DNA from: Acidimicrobiia bacterium
GTDB lineage: Bacteria > Actinomycetota > Acidimicrobiia > Acidimicrobiales > Aldehydirespiratoraceae
Assembly (NCBI GenBank): GCA_022820805.1
Contig: JAJEEV010000014.1
Coordinates: 1-64,000, forward strand
DNA: 64,000 bases
Reading direction: 5' to 3'
The notes under the pieces were generated by a model. It was given only the letters and a program-made list of their open reading frames with translations, was not told the DNA's origin and ran no database searches. A program made the translations under genes and the position numbers. Positions 7,867 through 16,961 of the stretch are shown piece after piece; the first letter of the stretch is position 1, and every line of letters begins with the position of its first letter.

Positions 7867-9525
7867 TTAGTGGAGGGCGTGGATGTAGCCGCCCTTGGTG
7901 CCTACCACTATTAGGCCGTCCCACACCGCGGGGGTCGACTCGATGCAGGCGCCCAGCGAGATGCTCCACAGCTGGGGCGGCTCCACGGTGGTGTCGCTCA
8001 CGTCGAAGGCGTAGAGCCCGCCGCCGCAGTCGCCCTGGATCCACACGTCGTCGACAATGACGGGGCTGGGCCAGGTGGGGCCCGGCAGCTTCTTGGTCCA
8101 GCGGGTCTCCCCGGTGGCGGTGTCCAACCCGTAGACGTGGCCGGTGTGGGTGGGCACGATCAGCAGGTCCCGGTGCAGCCCCGGCGTGGCCCACACCCCC
8201 GAGGCGTCCAGCGCGCCCCGCACGTGCACACCCCACACCAGTGGATCGTCGGGCCGGCTCGGGTCGAGCTTGATGATCTGGCCCACCTCGTGGGAGCGGG
8301 CCGTGCCCCTCTGGTACTCGACGCCGGCGTAGATCATGCCCTCGGCGTCGATCACCAGCGTGGCGTCGGTGTCGTCGCCGGTCCAGAAGCGGAACACCCG
8401 CTCGGGCACCGCGGCGGGGTCGGCCCGCAGCTCCGAGATGTCCCAGCCCTGCACCAGGCCGCCCGAGTTGGCGAAGTACAGGGTGTCGCCGCTGATGGCC
8501 ACCGAAGTCTCGATCGACAGCTCCCGGCCCACCGCGGCCAGCAGCTCGTCGTCCCAGCCGGGCGCATGGAACACCACCTGCGGATCGGCGGTCACCAGCC
8601 CGTCGTCGCCGTAGCCCCGGTTCAGCTTGACGATATGGATCCGGGAGTTCTCCCCGCCGACGAACAGGTAGTCGTCGATCACCAGCCCGGCGCTGTCCCA
8701 GTCGTCGTTCCACATGATCGGCGCGAGGTCGTAGGCGCCCAGCGACCAGAGCTCCCGGGGTGCTTCGCCGTCGAAGGCGATCACCCGGTAGCGGTTGTCG
8801 CGGCTGCCGACGTACACCAGCGGGTAGCCGTCCGGGTCGACGGTCACCGATCCCTTGATGATGTCGCCGGTGGCGAAGTCGGGCAGCAGGCGCTCGCCGG
8901 TGTCGGCGTCGAGGAAGTGGACGTTGCGGCTGAACGCGCCGACCACCACCCAGGTCCGGCCGTCACGCTCGAAGATGGCGGGCTGGCCCGTCCAGCCGGT
9001 GCCGCACCACTCGCGGGGCTCGCCGCCCACCGACGACAGCGAGCACATCTTCTCGCCGCGGGGGAAATGCCAGGCCTCCTGCGGAGCCGACGGCACCGGA
9101 CCCTTGCCGTAGTAGGTGCGCGTCGGGTTGCCCCTGAACGTGAGCAGCCCCTCCACGGTGTCGCCCCACGGCTGGCCGGAGGTCTCCGGGTCCACCCAGC
9201 CCTGGAACGGCGGAACCGTCGTGGTGGTAGTGGTCGTCGTGGTTGTGGTGGTTGTGGTCGTCGTTGTAGTGGTAGTCGTGGTGGTGGTGGACGCAGCGGT
9301 CTCCACCAGAGCCAGGTCGGTCTCGTCCGGTTCGGCCCGGTCCACCCCCGGGGCCCACCAGGCGACGATCAGCAGTGCCCCCAGCGCAGCCGCCGCGACC
9401 AGCAGCACCAGATGCGTCCTCCGCGACCCTTCAGGCACCGCTACAGGATGCCGACTGCGACGGGCAACGCCGTTGCCGAGCCTCGCCAACGCTGTCGCTG
9501 TGCCGTCAGTGGCCGGTCGTATCAT
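7867..9525 (-). CDS. Membrane-anchored PQQ-type beta-propeller protein with poly-Thr linker
   Basis: 552 aa from the ATG at 9525; a GTG at 9438 would shorten it by 29 residues. One N-terminal membrane segment ([21 protein letters not shown]) is followed by a short spacer and an uninterrupted run of 24 Thr, then about 440 residues of beta-propeller repeats outside the membrane. Blades show [19 protein letters not shown] and [17 protein letters not shown], typical of PQQ/pyrrolo-quinoline-like repeats, but PQQ ligands are not obvious and many such proteins bind no cofactor. The Thr run is a likely glycosylated, extended cell-wall spacer. It is divergent from the HAD gene with only 7 nt between starts. 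Role unknown; an extracellular sensor, scaffold or assembly factor is possible. Confidence 0.8.
   Translation of the reverse strand: MIRPATDGTATALARLGNGVARRSRHPVAVPEGSRRTHLVLLVAAAALGALLIVAWWAPGVDRAEPDETDLALVETAASTTTTTTTTTTTTTTTTTTTTTTTTVPPFQGWVDPETSGQPWGDTVEGLLTFRGNPTRTYYGKGPVPSAPQEAWHFPRGEKMCSLSSVGGEPREWCGTGWTGQPAIFERDGRTWVVVGAFSRNVHFLDADTGERLLPDFATGDIIKGSVTVDPDGYPLVYVGSRDNRYRVIAFDGEAPRELWSLGAYDLAPIMWNDDWDSAGLVIDDYLFVGGENSRIHIVKLNRGYGDDGLVTADPQVVFHAPGWDDELLAAVGRELSIETSVAISGDTLYFANSGGLVQGWDISELRADPAAVPERVFRFWTGDDTDATLVIDAEGMIYAGVEYQRGTARSHEVGQIIKLDPSRPDDPLVWGVHVRGALDASGVWATPGLHRDLLIVPTHTGHVYGLDTATGETRWTKKLPGPTWPSPVIVDDVWIQGDCGGGLYAFDVSDTTVEPPQLWSISLGACIESTPAVWDGLIVVGTKGGYIHALH
9217..9288. repeat. 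24-unit NGT/ACN triplet repeat
   Basis: These 72 bp are 24 consecutive triplets that read as threonine (ACN) codons on the reverse strand. All wobble bases are used, so the repeat is kept at the protein level as well as by slippage. Confidence 0.9.
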
Positions 9526-9532
9526 CGGAAGC

Positions 9533-10309
9533 GTGACCGCGGACGAGCACCAGCCGCTGACCGTCGCGTTCGACGCCGACGACACGCTGTGGCACAACGA
9601 GGACCTCTTCCAGGACGTGCACCGCGAGTACGAGGAGCTGCTCTCGCCCTGGGCCGCGCCCGCCGTCGTGGACGACAGCCTCCACGAGGTCCAGATGGCG
9701 AACCTGCCCCGCTTCGGCTACGGCGTGAAGTCCTTCACGCTGTCGATGATCGAGGCGGCCGTGCGCATCAGCGGGGGTGAGATCGATGGGGACCGGATCA
9801 CCGAGATCATCGGCTACGGCAAGCGCCTGCTCGACCGGCCCGTCGAGTTGATCGACGGGGTGGAGGAGGTGCTCGACGCCCTCGGCCACCACCGGCTGAT
9901 GGTCATCACCAAGGGCGACGTGCACGACCAGCTGGCCAAGGTGGCCGGCAGCGGCCTGGCCGAGAGGTTCTGGCGGGTGGAGGTCGTGGCCGACAAGGAC
10001 GCCGCCGTCTACGGCGAGCTGCTCGAGCGTCACGGGATCGATCCCTCCCGGTTCGTGATGGTCGGCAACTCGCTGCGCTCGGACGTGCTGCCGGTGCTGG
10101 AGCTGGGCGGGACCGCGGTGCACGTCCCGTACCACGTGACATGGCGCCACGAAGATGACCACGACGGCCACCAGTACGCGGTGCCGACCCTGGGGGCCCT
10201 GCGGGATCTGCCGCGACTGCTCACGAGCTGGACCGTCGACGGCGAGCTGGGTCCCGGCATGGCCGGGCCGGCCGGCACCGGCGGACGCTACGGCGTGCAC
10301 CCGGCATGA
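9533..10309 (+). CDS. HAD-superfamily hydrolase
   Basis: 258 aa from the GTG at 9533, which sits 7 nt after a TATCAT box and so may be leaderless. The HAD nucleophile motif FDADDTLW (Asp14, acid/base Asp16) is followed by a four-helix cap, then motif II VITKGD, a lysine near KDAAVYGELL and motif IV-like FVMVGNSLRSDVLPVLELG. This architecture fits small-molecule phosphatases of the YjjG/phosphoglycolate phosphatase type. The stop overlaps the next gene (ATGA), so the two are co-translated. The substrate cannot be read from the sequence. Confidence 0.88.
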   Translation: MTADEHQPLTVAFDADDTLWHNEDLFQDVHREYEELLSPWAAPAVVDDSLHEVQMANLPRFGYGVKSFTLSMIEAAVRISGGEIDGDRITEIIGYGKRLLDRPVELIDGVEEVLDALGHHRLMVITKGDVHDQLAKVAGSGLAERFWRVEVVADKDAAVYGELLERHGIDPSRFVMVGNSLRSDVLPVLELGGTAVHVPYHVTWRHEDDHDGHQYAVPTLGALRDLPRLLTSWTVDGELGPGMAGPAGTGGRYGVHPA

Positions 10310-10686
10310 GGCGGCTCAACCCGCAGGAGATCGCCGGCTACGACCTCGTGCCGGCCGAGATCGCCCGGCGCGCCCGGGTTCAGAAGGTGCCGGTGCTGTC
10401 GCCCGGCATGGACGGCATGACCCTCGGCCGCCTCATCCTCGTGCTACGCGACGACGACCGCTCCGGGTGCCGGGTCCTGCTCGCCCACGAGCTGGTGCAC
10501 GTCGAGCAGTACGCCCAGCTGGGCCCGGTGAGGTTCCTGTGGCGATATGTGCGGGAGTACCTCGGCCACCTCCGGCGCCTGCGCAACCACATGCAGGCCT
10601 ACAGGGCCATCTCGTTCGAGGTCGAGGCCCGGGCCGTCGCCGGACGCTGGGCCGAGCAGCGACGGCAGCGGTCTCAGTACTCGTAG
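10306..10686 (+). CDS. Small metallopeptidase-like protein (DUF4157-type, HELVH motif)
   Basis: 126 aa, start overlapping the stop of the HAD gene. It carries HELVHVEQ at 61-68, a zinc-peptidase HExxH core, with a glutamate-bearing helix EVEARAVA about 45 residues later that could supply the third ligand. Such short single-domain proteins resemble the DUF4157 group of putative metallopeptidases. No signal peptide is seen. Its 3' end overlaps the convergent dehydrogenase gene by 13 bp. Function beyond probable metal-dependent hydrolysis is unknown. Confidence 0.7.
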   Translation: MRRLNPQEIAGYDLVPAEIARRARVQKVPVLSPGMDGMTLGRLILVLRDDDRSGCRVLLAHELVHVEQYAQLGPVRFLWRYVREYLGHLRRLRNHMQAYRAISFEVEARAVAGRWAEQRRQRSQYS

Positions 10687-11525
10687 AAGCCGCGGCCGGT
10701 CTTCCGTCCCAGCCGGCCCGCGGCCACCATGCGGCGCAGCAGCGGCGGCGGTGCGTAGAAGCGCTCGGCGTACTCCGCGTACAGCGACTCGGCCGTGAAC
10801 AGGCACACGTCGAGCCCGATCAGGTCGGCCAGCGTCAGGGGCCCCATGGGATGCCCGGCCCCCAGCTTCATGGCGTCGTCGATGTCGCCGGCCGACGCGT
10901 GGCCCGACTCGTACATCTCGATGGCCTGGCAGATGTAGGGCACCAGCAGCTTGTTGACCACGAAGCCGGCCCGGTCCGGCGCGGGCACCACCCGCTTGCC
11001 GAGGGTGTCGGTGGCGAAGCGGGTGGCGGCCTCGGTGACCTCCGGCGCGGTGAGCTGGGTGCTGATCACCTCGACCAGCTTCATCACCGTGGCCGGGTTG
11101 AAGAAGTGCATGCCCAGCACCTGCTGGGGACGGGACGTGCCCATGGCCACGTCGATGATTGGGATCGACGACGTGTTGGTGGCCATGATGGCCGAGGGGT
11201 CCAGCACCCGGTCGAGCACGCCGAAGATCTCCAGCTTGAGCGGCAGGCTCTCGGGGACGGCCTCGAGCACCAGGTCGCAGCCGCCGAGGTCGGCCAGGTC
11301 GGTGGTCCAGGTCACCGCCGCGGACGCGGCGTCCCGAGCGGCCTCGTCGAGTTTGCCCCGGGCGACGCCGCGGTCCATTGACTTCTCCACCCGGCTGCGG
11401 CCGGCCTCCACCAACTCGGGCGTGGCCTCGCGGGCCACGACCTGCAGCCCGTTGCGGGCCGCGACCTCCACGATGCCGCTGCCCATCGTCCCGGCGCCGA
11501 TCACGCCTACTGTTCCGATCTCCAT
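10674..11525 (-). CDS. 3-hydroxyacyl-CoA (3-hydroxybutyryl-CoA) dehydrogenase
   Basis: 283 aa from the ATG at 11525, with caggag 9 nt upstream. It is an NAD-dependent oxidoreductase of the short FadB/Hbd type. The N-terminal Rossmann fingerprint is VGVIGAGTMGSGI, followed by TNTSSIPI, GMHFFNPATVMKLVEVI with the catalytic His, and a C-terminal helical domain with NKLLVPYICQAI, GAGHPMGPLTLADLIGLD and GRKTGRGFYEY. The complete 283-residue form matches stand-alone 3-hydroxybutyryl-CoA dehydrogenases, acting on (S)-3-hydroxyacyl-CoA in beta-oxidation or butyrate-type metabolism. It lies downstream of the cyclophilin gene on the same strand with an 80-bp gap. Confidence 0.92.
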   Translation of the reverse strand: MEIGTVGVIGAGTMGSGIVEVAARNGLQVVAREATPELVEAGRSRVEKSMDRGVARGKLDEAARDAASAAVTWTTDLADLGGCDLVLEAVPESLPLKLEIFGVLDRVLDPSAIMATNTSSIPIIDVAMGTSRPQQVLGMHFFNPATVMKLVEVISTQLTAPEVTEAATRFATDTLGKRVVPAPDRAGFVVNKLLVPYICQAIEMYESGHASAGDIDDAMKLGAGHPMGPLTLADLIGLDVCLFTAESLYAEYAERFYAPPPLLRRMVAAGRLGRKTGRGFYEY

Positions 11526-11605
11526 CTCGCGTGCTCCTGTTGCGTGCGCTCCACCCGCGGGTGCTGAGGCGCCCGAGGTGGCAGTCTGTGGAACTCCGAC
11601 GGTAC

Positions 11606-12166
11606 TCAGTCCGACTCGGTGATCGTCACTGAGTTGATGGTCACATCGGTGAGCGGCCGGTCGTTGCGGTCGGTCTCGACCCGCTGCATGGCGTCCACCA
11701 CGTCGAGCCCCTGCACGACCTTGCCGAACAGCGAGTACTGCGGGGGAAGCCCGGCCCCGTTCGGTCCGCTGATGAGGAAGAACTGGCTGCCGTTGGTGTT
11801 GGGTCCGGCGTTGGCCATGGCCAGCGAGCCGATCTCGTAGCGGCCCGGCTTGGGCAGCTCGTCGGCGAAGCGGTAGCCGGGACCGCCCCGGCCGGTGCCG
11901 GTGGGGTCGCCGCCCTGGCAGACGAAGCCGTTGATGATGCGATGGAAGATCACGCCGTCGTAGTAGTGGTACCGCGACAGCACCACGAAGTTGTTGACGG
12001 TCTGGGGCGCGGTGGCCGCATCGAGCGCGATGGTGAGCGTCCCCATCGAGGTCTCCATCGTCGCGGTGTACCGCTTCGAGGCGTCGATGCACATCGGCGG
12101 GGCCTGGCGGAACTCTTGGCGGACCGGGCTCGATCCATCCTCGGCGGGGCAGGGTGTGGCGGCCAC
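11606..12166 (-). CDS. Cyclophilin-type peptidyl-prolyl cis-trans isomerase
   Basis: 186 aa from a GTG at 12166, chosen because GAGGAG stands 6 nt before it. It catalyses proline isomerisation during protein folding. The cyclophilin core is clear: YDGVIFHRIINGFVCQGGDPTGTGRGGPGY contains the catalytic Phe-His-Arg and Gln-Gly-Gly-Asp segments, and NTNGSQFFL and LDGKHTVFG-equivalent YSLFGKVVQGLDVVD follow. About 35 residues precede the domain, including a few Cys, without a convincing export signal, so it is probably cytosolic. Such genes are common as single units. Confidence 0.93.
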   Translation of the reverse strand: MAATPCPAEDGSSPVRQEFRQAPPMCIDASKRYTATMETSMGTLTIALDAATAPQTVNNFVVLSRYHYYDGVIFHRIINGFVCQGGDPTGTGRGGPGYRFADELPKPGRYEIGSLAMANAGPNTNGSQFFLISGPNGAGLPPQYSLFGKVVQGLDVVDAMQRVETDRNDRPLTDVTINSVTITESD

Positions 12167-12271
12167 GGTTGACTCCTCGTGATCGAGCCGGCAAAGACCG
12201 AGCGACCCTACCGGCGCCGTCTCCAAACCCTGCCGGGGTGGGGATCATCCATCCGCGCGCGGCTGCACTCT

Positions 12272-12526
12272 ATGGTGACGCGCATGCGCCCGATAGTCGC
12301 ATTGCCGTCGCGTGCACTGGACCGTGCCCTCTCAGCCGCGCTGGATCGGCTGCTGCATCGCCGGCCCCTCCCGGACGAGCTGCCGGCGCTGCCCATCGGC
12401 GAGGGTCCCTACGCGCTGCGCTGCGAGAACTGCGACGTCATGTGGCGGGGGTCGTCGTCGGTGCCGTGCTGGTGCTGCGGCGCGCCCGGCGCCATCAGGG
12501 GCGAGGTGCGCATCCTGGCCGACTGA
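12272..12526 (+). CDS. Small zinc-ribbon protein
   Basis: 84 aa from the ATG at 12272; the frame is open from 12179, and another ATG at 12284 is possible. A basic helical N-terminus is followed by a C-terminal knuckle pair, CENCDVMW and PCWCCGAPG, four or more Cys that should hold one zinc ion. Divergent from the cyclophilin gene. I do not recognise a named family; nucleic-acid or protein binding is a general expectation for such ribbons, not something seen here. Confidence 0.6.
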   Translation: MVTRMRPIVALPSRALDRALSAALDRLLHRRPLPDELPALPIGEGPYALRCENCDVMWRGSSSVPCWCCGAPGAIRGEVRILAD

Positions 12527-12598
12527 GCGCCAGGAGGCTGCCGCCCCCCGTCGCAGTCGCCCGCTTCGCCGCCTGAGTGGTCCCGATAGGGTCGGGCC

Positions 12599-13207
12599 AT
12601 GACATTGCACTGGTCCGACACCGGGGTCGAGGTCCACAAGGTGGTGGTCGGTCCCGTCGAGAACAACGTCTTCGTGATCCGCTGCACAGCCACCGGCGAG
12701 GCGGTGCTGATCGACGCCGCCAACGAGCACGAGCGGCTGCTGGAGCTGTGCCGCGGGCTCGGGGTGCGCACCGTGCTGGAGACCCACGGCCACTGGGACC
12801 ACATCCAGGCCATCCCGGCCGTGCGGGACGCCGGCTACGAGGTGGGGGTGACCGCCGAGGACGCGGCCATGCTCCCCAGCTACGACTACCTGCTCGAGGA
12901 CGACACCGTCGTCGAGGTCGGCCGGCTGCGCCTGCGCACGCTGCACACGCCGGGCCACACGCCGGGCTCGATGTCCTTCCATGTGGAGGGGACGCCGCTG
13001 CTGTTCACCGGCGACACCCTGTTCCCCGGCGGCCCGGGCGCCACCCAGTACGAGGGCGGCGACTTCGGAACAATCATCCGCTCGATCGAGGATCGGATCT
13101 TCTCCCGATTCGACGGATCCACCATTGTGCTGCCCGGCCACGGCATCGACACCACTATCGGAGCGGAGTCCCCGCAGCTCGACGAGTGGGTCGCCCGGGG
13201 GTGGTGA
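12599..13207 (+). CDS. Metallo-beta-lactamase-fold hydrolase (glyoxalase II-like)
   Basis: 202 aa, ATG 6 nt after a TAGGGT box (12587-12592), so probably leaderless. The binuclear metal motif THGHWDH is at 62-68 (His63, His65, Asp67, His68), with later ligands in TPGHTPGSM, FTGDTLF and LPGHG. The full ligand set is present, so the protein should be active as a thioesterase or lactone hydrolase such as hydroxyacylglutathione hydrolase. In an organism that makes mycothiol a mycothiol-linked substrate is possible, which is inference. Single gene. Confidence 0.88.
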   Translation: MTLHWSDTGVEVHKVVVGPVENNVFVIRCTATGEAVLIDAANEHERLLELCRGLGVRTVLETHGHWDHIQAIPAVRDAGYEVGVTAEDAAMLPSYDYLLEDDTVVEVGRLRLRTLHTPGHTPGSMSFHVEGTPLLFTGDTLFPGGPGATQYEGGDFGTIIRSIEDRIFSRFDGSTIVLPGHGIDTTIGAESPQLDEWVARGW

Positions 13208-13292
13208 AATCCACCCGGACCCTCACCGGGGCTCGACTGTTGACCGGTAGCGTGACGAGCCGAGGTCGACAGCTCTCAGACCAGGAGGCTCC

Positions 13293-14225
13293 ATGAGCAG
13301 GCTTCTCGAAGGCAAGGTGGCGCTGGTCACCGGTGCAGGCCGCGGGATCGGGCGCGAGCACGCGCTGATGCTGGCCGAGCACGGGGCCAAGGTCGTGGTC
13401 AATGACCTGGGCGGCGACGAGTTCGGCGGGGGCGCCGACGTCACGCCGGCGGCCGAGGTCGTCGAGGCGATCACCTCCGGCGGCGGCGAGGCCGTCGTCA
13501 ACGGCGGCAGCGTGGCCAGCTTCGACGACGCCGGGGCCATGGTGCAACAGGCCATCGACACTTTCGGCGACATCAACATCGTGGTCAACAACGCCGGCAT
13601 CCTGCGGGACCGGATGGTGTTCTCGATGACCGAGAACGACTGGGACACGGTGATGGCCGTCCACCTCAAGGGAACGTTCGGCCCGTCGCATCACGCCGCC
13701 ACCTACTGGCGCAACCGGGCCAAGTCCGGCGAGGAGACCTACGGGCGGATCATCAATACGTCGTCGCCGTCGGGCATCTACGGCAACGTGGGCCAGACCA
13801 ACTACGGCGCGGCCAAGGCGGGCATCGCCGCGTTCACCGTGATCGCCGCCCAGGAGCTGGTCCGCTACGGGGTGACCGTCAACTGCCTGGCCCCCACGGC
13901 CTGGTCGCGGCTCACCGCCCCGCTGATGGGCGGCGACGAGGCGTCCGAGGAGTTCAAGGACAGCATCGACCCCCGCTGGATCGCGGTGATCACGGCATGG
14001 CTGGCCAGCCCCGAGGCGGCCAACGTGACCGGGCGGGTCTTCGACGTGCGGGGCCAGAACCTCGGCATCGCCGAGGGGTGGCACCTGGGCCCGGTGGAGG
14101 TCCAGCCCGACAACCCGGCCGAGCTGGGGCCGGTGGTGGCCAAGCTGATGGCCGCGGCCCGCCTCAACGCCAGCATGTACGGCCAGGACCACGAGGGACC
14201 GGGCTTCCCCGGCAAGTCCATCTAG
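13293..14225 (+). CDS. Short-chain dehydrogenase/reductase (FabG/HSD17B4-like)
   Basis: 310 aa with a strong aggagg site before the ATG. SDR signatures are TGAGRGIGREHALMLAEHGA for NAD(P) binding, NDLGGDEFGGG, NNAGIL, the catalytic Ser in NTSSPSG and YGAAK with catalytic Tyr and Lys. The NDLGG insert after the second strand and the longer C-terminus (to GFPGKSI) resemble the hydroxyacyl-CoA dehydrogenase part of peroxisomal-type multifunctional enzymes, so a 3-hydroxyacyl-CoA or steroid substrate is plausible. No clear operon partner; it converges on a kinase gene. Confidence 0.88.
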   Translation: MSRLLEGKVALVTGAGRGIGREHALMLAEHGAKVVVNDLGGDEFGGGADVTPAAEVVEAITSGGGEAVVNGGSVASFDDAGAMVQQAIDTFGDINIVVNNAGILRDRMVFSMTENDWDTVMAVHLKGTFGPSHHAATYWRNRAKSGEETYGRIINTSSPSGIYGNVGQTNYGAAKAGIAAFTVIAAQELVRYGVTVNCLAPTAWSRLTAPLMGGDEASEEFKDSIDPRWIAVITAWLASPEAANVTGRVFDVRGQNLGIAEGWHLGPVEVQPDNPAELGPVVAKLMAAARLNASMYGQDHEGPGFPGKSI

Positions 14226-14263
14226 CCGCCGGCGTCAGGGCCTCCGGCTGGAGCCCCCGGGAG

Positions 14264-15538
14264 TCAGGTCGCGTCGGGTCCGGACCGGCCGCCCGCCGGC
14301 AGCCGGATCGTCATCTCCGTGAACTCTCCGGGCTCGGACTCCGCGGTGATCGAGCCGCCGTACTGGCGGACCACGTCGCTGGAGAAGCTGAGGCCCAGCC
14401 CCACGCCCGTGCCCGACGGCTTCGTCGTGAAGAACGGGTTGAAGATCTTGTCCATGGAGCCGGCCGGGATGCCGGTCCCGTTGTCGCGGATGCGGATGAC
14501 GACCTCCCCGGCGGCCCGCTCCGTGCTGAGCGACAGGGCCGGCCGGTAGGAGCCCGAGTCACCGTCGGACTCCCGCCGCTTCTCGTCCATCGCGGAGCAG
14601 GCGTTGCCGACCAGGTTCAGGAACACCCGCCCCATCTCCTCGGGCACTACCTCCATCTCCCCCACGTCGGGATCGCAGTCGCTGCGGATGTCGATCTCGA
14701 ACTCCTCGTCGAGGGCCTGCGCGCTGTGGAAGGCGATCTTGGCCCGGTCGTTGAGCAGGTCGTTGATGTCGACGGGCTGCCGCTTGCCGCCCCCGCGCCC
14801 GATCATCACCATGTCGCGCACGATCCGGTCGGCGCGGTCGCCGTGGGTGCGGATCCGCTGCAGGTTCTCGGTCAGGTCGCGGGCCAGGTCCTCGATGGCG
14901 GCGCGCTGGTCGCCGGGAAGATCGGCCACCAGCGGCGCTATCGCCTCGCTCAGCTCTGCGGCGAGCTCCTCGGATGCCTCCGAGAAGTTCCTCATGAAGT
15001 TGAGGGGGTTCCTCATCTCGTGGGCCACGCCCGCGGTCAGCTCCCCGAGCTCCACCAGCTTCTGGCGCAGGATGATCTGATCCTGGGTCTGGCGCAGCTC
15101 CGACAACACCCCCTCCAGCTCGTCGTTCTTGGATTGCAGGTCCTCGGAGAGCTTGCGCACCAGGTCGAGCTGGAGCGCCTCTATCGACCGCTGCCGGAGA
15201 CGCTCCAGGGCGGCGGCTGCCTCGTTCACCTCGTCGTTGCCCGAAAGGTTCACCTGGTAGTCCAGGTTCCCCTCGCCCATCTGGCGAATCCACATCTCCA
15301 CGGCCACAACCCGAAGACCGGTGTGCACATGGCGGAAGTTGGCAAAAGCGACCAGGGCAAGGCACAGCGATGCCAGAACCACGAGAGTGGTGTGGCCGGC
15401 GGAGATTGCCTGCAACAGCAACACGATGCTCACGATGAGACCCAACAGCAGCGCGAGGGCCATCTGAATCGACTTGCGCCGAAGGCTGAACTGGGCGATC
15501 GGGCTCTCGTGGCTGCCGGCAGGCGACTCAGGGGCCAT
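14264..15538 (-). CDS. Membrane-bound sensor histidine kinase (orphan)
   Basis: 424 aa, ATG with GGAGCGGAG upstream. Two adjacent hydrophobic segments (about 26-46 and 50-68) anchor the protein with almost no extracellular loop. A HAMP-like linker and a coiled coil (KLSEDLQSKNDELEGVLSELRQ) lead to the phosphoacceptor box ELTAGVAHEMRNPLNFM with His173. The HATPase domain follows, with NLVGNACSAMDEK (N box), RDNGTGIPAGSMDKIFNPFFTTK and GVGLGLSFSSDVV. The tiny sensor loop suggests it reads the membrane or an internal signal. No response regulator lies beside it. It is divergent from the CoA-transferase gene of the catabolic region, but there is no evidence that it controls it. Confidence 0.92.
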   Translation of the reverse strand: MAPESPAGSHESPIAQFSLRRKSIQMALALLLGLIVSIVLLLQAISAGHTTLVVLASLCLALVAFANFRHVHTGLRVVAVEMWIRQMGEGNLDYQVNLSGNDEVNEAAAALERLRQRSIEALQLDLVRKLSEDLQSKNDELEGVLSELRQTQDQIILRQKLVELGELTAGVAHEMRNPLNFMRNFSEASEELAAELSEAIAPLVADLPGDQRAAIEDLARDLTENLQRIRTHGDRADRIVRDMVMIGRGGGKRQPVDINDLLNDRAKIAFHSAQALDEEFEIDIRSDCDPDVGEMEVVPEEMGRVFLNLVGNACSAMDEKRRESDGDSGSYRPALSLSTERAAGEVVIRIRDNGTGIPAGSMDKIFNPFFTTKPSGTGVGLGLSFSSDVVRQYGGSITAESEPGEFTEMTIRLPAGGRSGPDAT

Positions 15539-15701
15539 GTTCTCCGCTCCTTCGGCTTGCTGATCGGCGGCCGGCTGCGCAGCGGCTGATGCGGCTGACT
15601 CTACAAAGCCGGCTCATGCTCGGACGACTCAAGCGCCGCACCAGGATCGGCGGCTGTCTGATGGAGGAGACGGCGGGCGGCGGCCGGCTACGGCGCTCCC
15701 T

Positions 15702-15730
15702 TTGACCGTCAAATGTCTGAGGTTTACGCT
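15702..15730 (+). promoter_or_regulatory. Site A: promoter with GTCTGA palindrome operator, upstream of CoA-transferase
   Basis: TTGACC (15702-15707), 17-bp spacer, TACGCT (15725-15730). The spacer contains AAATGTCTGAGGTTTA at 15711-15726, a member of the palindrome family shared with 16971, 28701, 32697, 36276 and 41677. The GTG start at 15737 is 6 nt past the -10, so the transcript is probably leaderless. Confidence 0.75.
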
Positions 15731-15736
15731 CGCGGT

Positions 15737-16936
15737 GTGAGGCCTCTCGAGGACATCCGCATCGTGGCCGTGGAGCAGTACGGCGCCGGGCCCTTCGCCA
15801 CCATGCATCTTGCCGATCTCGGTGCCGAGGTGATCAAGATCGAGGATCCCAGCGCGGGCGGCGACGTGGCCCGCTACCTCCCGCCCTTCCAGCACGGCGA
15901 CTCCAGCCTGTTCTTCCAGACCTACAACCGCAACAAGCGCAGCGTGGCGCTCGACATCCGCAACGCCGCCGGCCGGGCCGTGTTCAACGACCTGGTGGCC
16001 TGCTCCGACGCGGTCTTCTCGAACCTGCGCGGCGACCTTCCGGCGGCTCTCGGCATCCGCTACGACGACCTCAAGTCCATCAACCCGCGGGTCGTCTGCT
16101 GCTCGCTCAGCGGTTTCGGGATGACCGGGCCGAGAGCGAGGCAGGGCGGCTACGACTACATCCTCCAGGGTCTCTGCGGGTGGATGGCCCTCACCGGGGA
16201 CCCGGACGGTCCACCCACCAAGTCCGGCCTGTCGATGGTGGACTTCTCCGGTGGCTTCGTGGCCGCGATCGCGCTGCTCACCGGCATCCACGCCGCCCGT
16301 CGCGACGGCGCCGGCATGGACTGCGACCTGAGCCTCCACGACACTGCCACCAGCCTGCTCGGCTATCTCGGCACCTGGCATCTCACCGGCGGGTTCGAGC
16401 CCGAGCGGGTGGCCGAGTCGGGGCACCCGTCGCTGGTCCCGTTCCAGATATTCGAGGCCGCCGACGCCTGGCTGGTGATCGGCTGCGCCAAGGAGAAGTT
16501 CTGGCGGAGGCTCACCGAGGTCCTGGGCATGCCGGAGTTGGCCGACGACGACAGGTTCGTGGACTTCGCGGCCCGCTACGCCAACAAGGACGAGCTGCTG
16601 GAGATCCTCAGGGAGGCGTTCCGCACCCGGCCCGCCTCGGAGTGGCTGGAGATGCTGGAGGAGGCCGGCGTGCCGTCCGGACCCATCCAGGACGTGCCCG
16701 CAGCGCTGCGCGATCCCCACACGGCGGCTCGCGGCGTGCTGGCCGAGACCGAGCACCCGCATCACGGCACGATCCGCCAACCGGTCACCCCGGTGCGGGT
16801 GGGTGAGCATCCGACCGCCGACTCGCTGTCGGCGGGTCCGGCGCTGGGGGCCGACGCGCCGTATGTGCTCAAGGAACTGCTGGACTACGACGACGACCGG
16901 ATCGACCGGCTCCGGTCCGACGGCGCCTTCGGCTGA
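15737..16936 (+). CDS. CaiB/BaiF (class III) CoA-transferase
   Basis: 399 aa. I took the GTG at 15737 rather than the upstream ATG at 15713, because the latter lies inside the promoter/operator. Family III enzymes move CoA between carboxylic acids through an aspartyl-CoA anhydride; the catalytic Asp is visible as Asp169 in SMVDFSGG. Other family features are the opening IRIVAVEQYGAGPFATMHLADLGAEVIKIE, NRNKRSVALD, SGFGMTGPRA and the small second domain ending RQPVTPVRV. It should activate the pathway substrate or an intermediate. First gene of a forward series running to 24.4 kb that also holds an acyl-CoA dehydrogenase. Confidence 0.92.
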   Translation: MRPLEDIRIVAVEQYGAGPFATMHLADLGAEVIKIEDPSAGGDVARYLPPFQHGDSSLFFQTYNRNKRSVALDIRNAAGRAVFNDLVACSDAVFSNLRGDLPAALGIRYDDLKSINPRVVCCSLSGFGMTGPRARQGGYDYILQGLCGWMALTGDPDGPPTKSGLSMVDFSGGFVAAIALLTGIHAARRDGAGMDCDLSLHDTATSLLGYLGTWHLTGGFEPERVAESGHPSLVPFQIFEAADAWLVIGCAKEKFWRRLTEVLGMPELADDDRFVDFAARYANKDELLEILREAFRTRPASEWLEMLEEAGVPSGPIQDVPAALRDPHTAARGVLAETEHPHHGTIRQPVTPVRVGEHPTADSLSAGPALGADAPYVLKELLDYDDDRIDRLRSDGAFG

Positions 16937-16961
16937 GCCGCCTCCGGCGCCGCTCCAGCGT

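Noticed and set aside
9217-9288. GTN triplet run as a possible CRISPR or minisatellite locus
   Set aside because: No repeat-spacer structure; it is simply the codons of the 24-Thr linker.
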